Origin: Fulvivirga ligni | GTDB lineage: Bacteria > Bacteroidota > Bacteroidia > Cytophagales > Cyclobacteriaceae | Reading direction: 5' to 3' | NCBI RefSeq assembly: GCF_021389935.1 | Contig: NZ_CP089979.1 | Coordinates: forward strand, 5,561,001 to 5,625,000 | Length of the DNA stretch: 64,000 nucleotides | Shown here: positions 42,143 through 49,553 of the stretch, in pieces | Layout of the letters: each line of letters starts with the position of its first letter | Position numbering within the stretch: the stretch's first letter is position 1 | Program-made: the position numbers and the translations under genes | Notes under the pieces: generated by a model | What the model was told of the DNA's origin: nothing | Seen by the model: only the letters and a program-made list of their open reading frames with translations | Database searches by the model: none

Positions 42143-42768
42143 ATGGTATCATTTTCAAAAGATCACTTGATTTTACTCTTGTTATCGCAAGATGATGGTA
42201 AAGCTTTAAGCTTGTTGCAGGAAATCTATGGGTCAGAGCTATTGGCATTAGCCTATGGCATGGTAGAAATAAAGGAGGAAGCAGAAGATATATTGCAGGA
42301 AGTATATCTTACAATTTGGGAGAAGAGGCACCGCCTCAAATTAACTCCCCCCATTAGAAATTATTTAACAAAAATGGTCATTAATGCTTGTATAGACTAT
42401 TTTAGAAACGCTCATACACGTAAAGCTTCCCAAACAGACCAGTCACTAGAATTACAACCTGCGATCACTAACACTAATAACAGTAATTTCATATTGCTTA
42501 AAGATATGCTCAAAAAAACCAAAGCAGAGCTTCCCCCAAGAACCAGAATTGCCTTTATATTAAGTAGGAGCTTAAATATGTCTTACAAGGAGATAGCCTA
42601 TACATGGGCATATCCCAGAAAGGAGTAGAAAAGCACCTAACTAAGGCAGTTAAAGCCTTTAGACTTACCTGGCAAGAATACCTTAAAATCACTAATCTGC
42701 TCATTTTGCCAATGTATGATAAACTGATAGATCGCATCATAAATGAGGTAGGGTCATACTTTTTATGA
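42143..42768 (+). pseudogene. ECF sigma-70 family factor with a 1-nt frameshift in region 4
   Basis: The first frame from the ATG at 42143 reads HLILLLLSQDDGKALSLLQEIY (sigma-2) with AEDILQEVYLTIWEKRHRL, then ELPPRTRIAFILSRSLNMSYKEIAYT (start of sigma-4), and stops at 42626-42628. In the shifted frame the recognition helix continues correctly: MGISQKGVEKHLTKAVKAFRLTW, ending at TGA 42766-42768. One base (an A) is missing at ~42603. The protein would lack its -35-recognising helix, so either the gene is inactive or the read has an error. It precedes an intact FecR gene by 26 bp. Confidence 0.8.
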
Positions 42769-42793
42769 GCGTAAAGACCATAAAATAAACATC

Positions 42794-43549
42794 ATGGAAT
42801 CAACTTACTACATAGAATTAATTTACAAATCATTAATGGGCGACATCAGTCCAGAGGAAAAAGCTCAGTTAAACGGCTGGCGTAAGAAGGATGTAAAGCA
42901 CGAAAAAGAATACCTTGAATTAAAACAGGTATGGAATAATGCCCTAGAGCTCCCAAATTATAGCAATCAGCAAATACAGAAAATTTCGCTGGATATTAGA
43001 AGGCAAGAAAGAGAAAGGCACACGCTAAAGACTAAGTCAATCGCTGAAAAACTAAAATGGTCATGGTTTACAGCATTATTTCTTGCACTGCTATGCTGTA
43101 GCCTTACCATATTATATTTGGCCAAACCATTTCCAAATACCATGGGCGGCATGTCTGACTTTTCACTGGATAAGGCTATTTTGTGGATGCCTGATAGTAG
43201 CTATGTTACGTTGAGGAAAGGGTCAACCTTTCAATTTGAGTATTCAGAAAAGAAACGCAAAGTATTCTTGAAAGGAGAAGGTTTTTTTGTAGTAGATCAG
43301 GATGATCAAAGGCCATTTATCATTTATTCCGGTAATAGTATCATAGAGGCACAAGCTAGTCGGTTTTTTATACGTCATATCGATGATATGCCATTTAGAG
43401 TAGTTCTAGTTGACTCAGGAAATTTAGAAGTAGCACATAATGGTAAAGAAGTACTATTAAATGAACATTACGATATGGCTATTATAAGAAGTGGATTAAA
43501 AAAAGAGAGGCTCGTGAAAGACAACAGCCACAGGTGGTACTATGATTGA
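42794..43549 (+). CDS. FecR-family anti-sigma factor
   Basis: 251 residues with the FecR pattern: an N-terminal cytoplasmic part (MGDISPEEKAQLNGWRKKDVKHEKEY), one TM helix (WFTALFLALLCCSLTILYLA) and a periplasmic FecR domain (LPDSSYVTLRKGSTFQFEY-type, KGEGFFVVDQDDQRPFIIYSGNSIIEAQASRFFI). The C-terminal STN-like DUF4974 domain is absent, so it is shorter than usual (~320-350). It normally controls the preceding ECF sigma factor, which here carries a frameshift. Confidence 0.88.
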   Translation: MESTYYIELIYKSLMGDISPEEKAQLNGWRKKDVKHEKEYLELKQVWNNALELPNYSNQQIQKISLDIRRQERERHTLKTKSIAEKLKWSWFTALFLALLCCSLTILYLAKPFPNTMGGMSDFSLDKAILWMPDSSYVTLRKGSTFQFEYSEKKRKVFLKGEGFFVVDQDDQRPFIIYSGNSIIEAQASRFFIRHIDDMPFRVVLVDSGNLEVAHNGKEVLLNEHYDMAIIRSGLKKERLVKDNSHRWYYD

Positions 43550-43556
43550 CGAATCG

Positions 43557-43802
43557 CTAGCCCTCCTCATTTAGCCTTTCTAAATCTTCCTTGAAGGACC
43601 TTTGCTTCATCACCAAATCATTAGTGATTTCTGTAAATTGGTTGACTTTTTCTAAAATGAATGATTGTTCTTTTTCAGTGATATGATCAAAACAATCAGT
43701 AGCCAAAACGATAGTGGTCAGTTTATTTTTTACCTCTTGTGAAGACCTGATAAGATTATCAACATAATTTTGCATTTGTAAAAGTTCAGATTCTCTACCC
43801 AT
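43557..43802 (-). CDS. HisKA-like (pseudo-DHp) helical protein, paralogue of 9244-9519
   Basis: 81 residues from the ATG at 43802, chosen for the good ribosome-binding site AAAGGAG 5 bp before it; the frame is open to 43919. The core LIRSSQEVKNKLTTIVLATD aligns with LQQASLELRSKLTAIILYNE of the first paralogue and with the SHELRxPLTAI core of histidine kinases, with Gln in place of the phospho-His. The second helix (SFILEKVNQFTEITNDLVMKQRSF) also corresponds. There is no catalytic ATPase domain. Function is unknown. Confidence 0.58.
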   Translation of the reverse strand: MGRESELLQMQNYVDNLIRSSQEVKNKLTTIVLATDCFDHITEKEQSFILEKVNQFTEITNDLVMKQRSFKEDLERLNEEG

Positions 43803-44182
43803 CTCATCTCCTTTAATTAGTCTTCCTCCTAATTTTTTACAAAAATCTGTTTTTACAATCTCTAAAACAAGGTTTAGATAGTCAGCTGATAGTAGCTTAC
43901 TGTGATCTATGAATTTCATTTAATAAGTTGGCCCAGTAAAATCTAACTGAACTCATGAGAGCTATGAAGAACGATCATTATTTCGAGAATAATCTAAATC
44001 TTTCCCTATCTATTTTATCAAAAAATATTCTGTATTGTAAATAAATATGGCTCAAACAACACGTTCAAGAAAAAAATATGATCATTCTTTAATCTGCAGC
44101 ATCTCATAATTAACTGAAGGCAATACAAATACTGACCAGATGAAGGCACGAAATCTCCGAAAATTCCAACTCCACTCATTCG

Positions 44183-44682
44183 GCCATATTCCTTCAGCAG
44201 GTTCATTACCTTCGTTCATTCTCCAGCTTTGGAATCGCACCCTGATAGCCTCTCCTTGACACCAACCCAATCCCCGTACCTGTCAAGCAAATGCAATCAG
44301 GTTTTCCTACATACTGAAATACATTAACACCAATTGATGGAAGATCAATAAAAATCAGCTATCCAGTCGATAAGCCACATTCCTCAGCAGGCTCATTACC
44401 TTCGTTCAATCTCCAGCCTTGGAATCGCACCCTAATAGCCTCTCCTTGACACCAACCCACCTCCGTGCTAGTCAAGCAAATGCAATTAGGTTTTCCTACT
44501 TACTGAAATAAATTAATACCAACTGAGGGAAAATCTATAAAAATCAGCTATTCAGGCGATAAGCCACATTCCTCAGCAGGCTCATTACCTTCGTTCAATC
44601 TCCAGCCTTGGAATCGAACCCTAATAGCATATCCTTGACGCCAAACCCACCTCCGTGCTAGTCAAACAAATGCAATTAGGTT
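44183..44682. repeat. Tandem array of ~190-bp units, 2.6 copies
   Basis: Copies begin near 44183, 44373 and 44562 (for example CAGCAGGTTCATTACCTTCG at 44195, with CAGCAGGCTCATTACC at 44385 and 44574), giving periods of 190 and 189 bp. The third ends at ~44682. Within each copy CTTGAC and GTCAAG flank an ~20-nt segment and could pair. Copies differ at only a few percent of positions in the shared part. It is not CRISPR (unit too long, no spacers) and does not encode a conserved frame. Confidence 0.85.
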
Positions 44683-44792
44683 ATCCCTTCGCTAGAACAT
44701 ATTATAATTTTCACTGTTTTAATTAAGTTAAATAGGCATATTATGCTGTTGATAAACTTTGATTATTACTGTCAGGTTTAAGTGACTATGTT

Positions 44793-44823
44793 AAAAGGGG
44801 TACTAACACTGCCCCTTTTTTTA
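44793..44823. terminator. Rho-independent terminator
   Basis: AAAAGGGG (44793-44800) pairs with CCCCTTTT (44812-44819), followed by T-rich sequence on the plus strand and A/T-rich on the minus. It is 15 bp beyond the multi-PAS kinase stop and probably ends that minus-strand transcript. Confidence 0.82.
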
Positions 44824-44837
44824 ATCAGAGATGATGA

Positions 44838-47800
44838 TTAATTCATCCTTTTGTTGTGGTGAGTCGGACTATGATCATAATTATGTCTTGGAAGCTTTAT
44901 GGTGAACTCTGTATACTTCCCTATTTCACTCTTCACTTGTATTGATCCCTGCAGTTTATCTATTATCTCACGGGTTATATATAATCCCAGGCCAGCTCCA
45001 TTGGAGATAGTATGCCCTCTATAAAACATCTCAAAAATTTTATTAGTTTGAGAGGTAGGTATGCCTAAACCATTATCAGTAAATATAATTTCAACTTGTG
45101 TTTTTGAGAAACTCACTTGGATGGTCAAGCATTGCTCATCCTTTTCAGGGTCTCTAAACTTTACTGCATTGGCAATCATGTTATTAAATATGACCTGCAA
45201 TCGATCTGGATCCGAATTAAATTTCCCATACTTCTCCACCTCAAAGCGAATATTTAGTGAAGAAAGACCTTCCATAAACTTGAGACGATCTTTAGTTTTA
45301 ATCAGAATGCGATTAAAGTCTATCACCCTGGATTGTACAATATCATGTGAATTATGAGAATAGTCTATCAGTTCATCTATAAAAACATAAAGTTTGCTTA
45401 TACACTCATGAATGAGCTTGAAATATTTTAAGGAGGACTCATGAGGAACATCGCGCTCTGCAACATTAATTAATCCGGAAATTGTAGCTAAAGGTCCTTT
45501 AAGATCATGAGAAACTTTGTAGACAAATTGATCTAACTCTTTATTTAATTTCTTTAATGACAGATTGGTTTGTTGTAATGCACTTTGTGTGTTTTTAATA
45601 ATATTAATGTTGGTGGCATGAATAATTCCGCCAAACACTTCACCAGACTTTGTAAATGCTGGTCCAAAAGTAAAAAGCCACCATCCTTTCTTATCATGGT
45701 CACCATCTAAATAAACTTCACGTTTATTCACCTCGCCCATCAAAGCCTGATTTAGTAGTACCTCGACTTCAGGAATTCCCCAATCTTCATTCAACCAATC
45801 ATAAATGGAACGTTGATTTTCAAGGGGTTTCCAGTTAAGCCCTACCATTAAATCTGAAGCCACCATGTTGTATTTTATAATATGAAGGTTATCGTCAAGT
45901 AATATATTTACGTCTGAGCTACTCTGAAAAAAGGCTTTTAAGGTTGCCTCTGAAGTCTGGAGATTTTTTTCAGCTTTTTTAATTCGTTCGATATTTATTC
46001 CCACACCTATCAGACATTCTTCGCCCTCGTAGTTTATTCGCCAACCATTAAAAAAGAACTCTAATTCCTGACCATTCTTTAGTAAAAATGGAGCTTCTAC
46101 TTCCTCATATCCTTGCTCAAAAACTGTAGCAATTTTTGATTGTAATAGATCTCTCACTGGGCCCTCAGCGAACAATTCTATTGGGTGTAATGTCTCCATT
46201 TCTTCCGAACTATATCCTGTAACCTTCTCGAAATTATCATTCCATCTTAGAAACTTGCCATCTTTATTATAGAGATAAAAAATACCTGGCATACTGTTTA
46301 TTATAGTATCCGCCAGTTGTTTTTCTTTCAACAGTTGTTCATAGGCTCTTTTCTCAGAGGTAATGTCTCTAACATTTCCTTCTAAAAGAATAAGTTTTTC
46401 ATCTTTATATATGCCGTAAATGTTGGCTTGTAGCCAGATTTTTTCACCACTTTTTTTCTTCCCCTCTGCTATGTAGTCTTTCACACTTTTGTGCTTCTGC
46501 AATAATTGCATAAGCTCAATTCGCTTTTGAGGATCGGTATAAATTTCAGCACCAATATTTTTAACTTCTTTCAGCATTTCATCAGCAGAATTATAGCCAA
46601 AAATGTTAGCCATCATTGGATTTACCGTCAAGATTTTACCTTCAGGTGATGACTGAAAAATTCCTTCCATAGCATTTTCAAACAATCGCATATATAGGCT
46701 TTCGGCTCTCTGGACAGACTTTCGCTGCTCCATATCCTCCGTTACATCCTCCAAAGTGCCTTCAACTCTATATAATTGTCCTTTCGAGTTACGCAATAGC
46801 TCAATGGATGGCAAGAAATATCTTTCCCCGAGGATTTCCGGATTGGATCGGATCATAAATAGCTTAGGTTCTTCGCCACTAAGTACCTGATCAATAGCTT
46901 CGCGAACATAGTTTTTATCATCAGAATGTATGCGAGTCAATAGTTTATCCATCGATGGAACCAGAATTCCATCCTCAAAACCAAGCATTTTCAACAATTG
47001 CTTAGACCAGTGACTCTTACCACCAAATTCATAGTACCAGCTACCCATCTGTGCACGAAACTCCACCTTTTCAGAATGAACTCTGGCCGCTTCTGCTTCA
47101 ATGATTGCACGATCTAACATTGAATAATTCTTTATTATCCAACACGAGGATAAACTCTTATTTATATTAAGCCTTTCAATTTTTAAATCAATGACAAGGT
47201 GTTGCTGATTCTTAGTCTTTATTTCTGCAGTCCGAAAGGATGTATAGGTATTAGATAGTTCAGAATGATTATTTCGATCCTGAAATGGAAATAAGATTTC
47301 TATAATGGATTTGCTTAATACTTCATCAGCCAGCCATCCCAAAATATTAGTGGCTTGACTGTTCCAATGGCTGATATCTCCTTGATCATCGATACAAATA
47401 ACAATATCAGATGTTGAATCGATCACTTTTAACCATGAAGAATCAGGATGGATATCTTTGCCAGAATATATTTCGTCCAGTTCCTTCTCAATCAGAATTC
47501 TTGCCGTTTTAAAACACCCTTTTTGCTGGCGGGTTAGTTTTATCCCATCTTGCTCCGACATTAAGCACACCCCACCTATTACATCATTGTCTAATCTAAG
47601 AGGTATGCCAATGAGATATTTAATCTTTGGATGAATATTTTTCCACGAACCAGACTGCTCAGAAAAGATATTTGAAATATTAAGCTCTATTACTTTCTTA
47701 CCATGAGATATCATTGTAAGCGGAGAACCAGCTTGTAAACTGCCTTTAGCTACAACTCCATGCGTAACCAGGTAATGGAAATAATCACCATCCGCTATGT

Positions 47801-47936
47801 AAATAACGCCTACCTGCAAGTTACTACTTGCACATAGCATAGCCAATATATTATTCATATGCTCTAAATTGCCAGCATCAGGTGTAGATTTTACTATAGT
47901 TCCAATTTTGCCCATATTCACCATACTATCCAACAA
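44838..47936 (-). CDS. Multi-PAS/GAF sensor histidine kinase
   Basis: 1032 residues without membrane segments. Order: GAF-like N-terminus (~25-150, SLTMISHGKKVIELNIS...GIPLRLDNDVIGGVCLM), about five PAS domains (~165-275, 290-395, 405-525, 535-655, 665-785; for example LFENAMEGIFQSSPEGKILTVNPMMANIFGY), then HisKA with phospho-His in KVSHDLKGPLATISG and a HATPase domain with N box MIANAVKFRD, G1 box TDNGLGIP and GAGLGLYI. No receiver is attached. It is divergent from a small receiver-like gene that lacks the phospho-site, so the true partner is elsewhere. The signal is probably intracellular. Confidence 0.92.
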   Translation of the reverse strand: MLDSMVNMGKIGTIVKSTPDAGNLEHMNNILAMLCASSNLQVGVIYIADGDYFHYLVTHGVVAKGSLQAGSPLTMISHGKKVIELNISNIFSEQSGSWKNIHPKIKYLIGIPLRLDNDVIGGVCLMSEQDGIKLTRQQKGCFKTARILIEKELDEIYSGKDIHPDSSWLKVIDSTSDIVICIDDQGDISHWNSQATNILGWLADEVLSKSIIEILFPFQDRNNHSELSNTYTSFRTAEIKTKNQQHLVIDLKIERLNINKSLSSCWIIKNYSMLDRAIIEAEAARVHSEKVEFRAQMGSWYYEFGGKSHWSKQLLKMLGFEDGILVPSMDKLLTRIHSDDKNYVREAIDQVLSGEEPKLFMIRSNPEILGERYFLPSIELLRNSKGQLYRVEGTLEDVTEDMEQRKSVQRAESLYMRLFENAMEGIFQSSPEGKILTVNPMMANIFGYNSADEMLKEVKNIGAEIYTDPQKRIELMQLLQKHKSVKDYIAEGKKKSGEKIWLQANIYGIYKDEKLILLEGNVRDITSEKRAYEQLLKEKQLADTIINSMPGIFYLYNKDGKFLRWNDNFEKVTGYSSEEMETLHPIELFAEGPVRDLLQSKIATVFEQGYEEVEAPFLLKNGQELEFFFNGWRINYEGEECLIGVGINIERIKKAEKNLQTSEATLKAFFQSSSDVNILLDDNLHIIKYNMVASDLMVGLNWKPLENQRSIYDWLNEDWGIPEVEVLLNQALMGEVNKREVYLDGDHDKKGWWLFTFGPAFTKSGEVFGGIIHATNINIIKNTQSALQQTNLSLKKLNKELDQFVYKVSHDLKGPLATISGLINVAERDVPHESSLKYFKLIHECISKLYVFIDELIDYSHNSHDIVQSRVIDFNRILIKTKDRLKFMEGLSSLNIRFEVEKYGKFNSDPDRLQVIFNNMIANAVKFRDPEKDEQCLTIQVSFSKTQVEIIFTDNGLGIPTSQTNKIFEMFYRGHTISNGAGLGLYITREIIDKLQGSIQVKSEIGKYTEFTIKLPRHNYDHSPTHHNKRMN

Positions 47937-48044
47937 TTATTGAAGAGCTGTTATATTTATTACATAAAGCTTATAAAATAAGCTTTTTATGAATAGTAAA
48001 AATGAATTTTCAGTAAATTATATTCAATCTAATGTAAGAATAAA

Positions 48045-48437
48045 TTGCTAGATATAATTTTCATAGATGACATTGCAGAACTTAAAAGTTGGGAGCTATC
48101 TTCTAAGTATCATATAAAGGTAATTGACTTTGATGATTCGGATATGGCCATGCTTTTCATTCGAAGCAATCTTGAAGTGAGTAAAATTCTTTGTGGGGAA
48201 ACGGAGAAAAGTATTGAAGCTCTATTTAAAATTCACGAGAAAAATAGGAAGTATCTACATTTTGGTGTACATCCTGCTCTTTATATAAGTCCCAGTTTAA
48301 AACAGTCAACTTGGCCGCACTCTATGAACCATAGAGGAAATAAATATCTATTCCAGTGTAAAAGTCGGCAAAAATTTATTGATTTTTTAGATAAGCTAGT
48401 TTGTTACTGGCTGATACTAAAGATTTCTGTTAACTAA
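48045..48437 (+). CDS. Degenerate receiver-like protein beside the multi-PAS kinase
   Basis: 130 residues from a TTG start at 48045 (no ATG is available after the in-frame TAA at 48030-48032). The start LLDIIFIDDIAELKSWEL fits a receiver beta1 with an acidic pair, but the expected phospho-Asp strand reads VSKILCGETEKSIEALFKI, with no Asp, and the C-terminal part (YLFQCKSRQKFIDFLDKL) has only the general helix pattern. It is divergent from the multi-PAS kinase. The receiver call is tentative. Confidence 0.45.
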   Translation: MLDIIFIDDIAELKSWELSSKYHIKVIDFDDSDMAMLFIRSNLEVSKILCGETEKSIEALFKIHEKNRKYLHFGVHPALYISPSLKQSTWPHSMNHRGNKYLFQCKSRQKFIDFLDKLVCYWLILKISVN

Positions 48438-48440
48438 TAA

Positions 48441-48746
48441 CTAACTCCTACTATAAAAGAAATTTTTATAGCCCATTTTATAACACAAATTCCTTTTAAG
48501 TAATCTACGTGTCAAATGACAAGAGGGCAAAATTAATTTATTCTCCCTCCGCGCCTTTATGGTCACAAGACACAAAAGCTCATCCGACAAACCTCTTCCT
48601 GCAATGCTCGGATGTATACTAATGTCTTTTATTATCACATCATGAAGGCTCTCTTTATACTCAACCTTGGCAAGTATTTTTTCGCCCATTATCATAATAA
48701 TGCTCCCACCTTCCCTATTGATTTCATTTATTATCTTGTACTGCAT
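48441..48746 (-). CDS. GNAT-fold protein (YjdJ/N-acetyltransferase-like), 101 aa
   Basis: 101 residues from the ATG at 48746; the frame is open to 48845 but that part is not family-like. The short GNAT type is recognised by VIIKDISIHPSIAGRGLSDELLCLVTIKARRENKLILPSCHLTRR, with the acetyl-CoA-binding AGRGLSDEL loop (motif A) and the conserved LPSCHLTRRLLKRN end. Such proteins are small acetyltransferase-like folds of unknown substrate. Stand-alone, convergent with the receiver-like gene (3 bp apart). Confidence 0.75.
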   Translation of the reverse strand: MQYKIINEINREGGSIIMIMGEKILAKVEYKESLHDVIIKDISIHPSIAGRGLSDELLCLVTIKARRENKLILPSCHLTRRLLKRNLCYKMGYKNFFYSRS

Positions 48747-49553
48747 AATCAAAATGGTATAAAATAATAAGGCTATGCATAATTTACGATGGTAGGTTAT
48801 TCGAGGTTTTCCTGGTGTAATTTTTTTCAATAAATGTAATTTCACCGCTGGATAATATGATCCCTAATATCACTTCAATGGGTTGCTTAGCAAGATGTAC
48901 AAATGTATACATTTGGCTGCTTGACACCCTCTTATTCTCGGAACTCGACAGGTGTTCTAATTGTTAGATAGGTGATTTAATATTTAAGATTTAATTATTT
49001 TAACCCCACGAAGTGAGCTGTCAATAATCATAATAGGAATTATAAGTATGCTTTAGAGTGAAGCTTATCTTAAGGCTAAAGATCTTTTTATGTTGAAATG
49101 ATTCTGTGAGTATTGATCAATGAATTTGTATGGTCAGAGGGTTATCCTACCTTTTTGATTCAATGCTAAAAAGTGTGATTGATAATAACACTTCAACTTA
49201 TACCTACTCTCCAGATATATTTCGAAGAGGCTTCATAATACATGTACTTAAATTACATTAATCATCAATTTCCTACATCAATTATCATAATTATCATCTC
49301 AGCTTCTTCAAATAAAATCTATTATCTTCCTAGTTTAATAGCTGCTATTCTTTTTATAATTATACTAACCTGATATTAATATTAAATAAATCTCATATAA
49401 TTACATAAGTAATATTTAAAAGTAATAATTACGCTTTATCCTATTTATGAACATACCGTCCACATTTAGGAATTTTTTAAGGCTTTTAACTTGCCTCAAT
49501 CCACTTTTTAGTGTCAAATTCAAATTGGCACAATTTTGATTTAAGTATTTAAA
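48747..49553. other. AT-rich intergenic region with a 16-bp palindrome
   Basis: About 810 bp with no gene. CAAATGTATACATTTG at 48900-48915 is a perfect palindrome and may be a regulator site. The rest is very AT-rich, and the promoter of the PAS protein gene must lie in its right half. Confidence 0.45.
48900..48915. promoter_or_regulatory. 16-bp perfect palindrome, candidate operator
   Basis: CAAATGTATACATTTG is exactly self-complementary. It is about 150 bp upstream of the GNAT gene ATG, the nearest gene, and is in no coding frame. Confidence 0.4.

Larger units (their letters stand above)
43803..44837. other. Long non-coding stretch with tandem repeat and terminator
   Basis: About 1 kb without a supported gene between the HisKA-like gene and the multi-PAS kinase. 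The middle is the ~190-bp tandem repeat listed separately, and a terminator sits at the right end. Minus-strand frames that cross the repeat are not conserved among copies and do not look coding. Confidence 0.5.

Noticed and set aside
42590-42630. Programmed frameshift in the ECF sigma gene
   Set aside because: No slippery heptamer or following stem is visible; a simple 1-nt deletion or sequencing error explains it.
44183-44682. CRISPR array or tRNA-like gene in the tandem repeat
   Set aside because: Units of ~190 bp without spacers exclude CRISPR; the GGTTCGATTCC-like stretch is not in a cloverleaf context.
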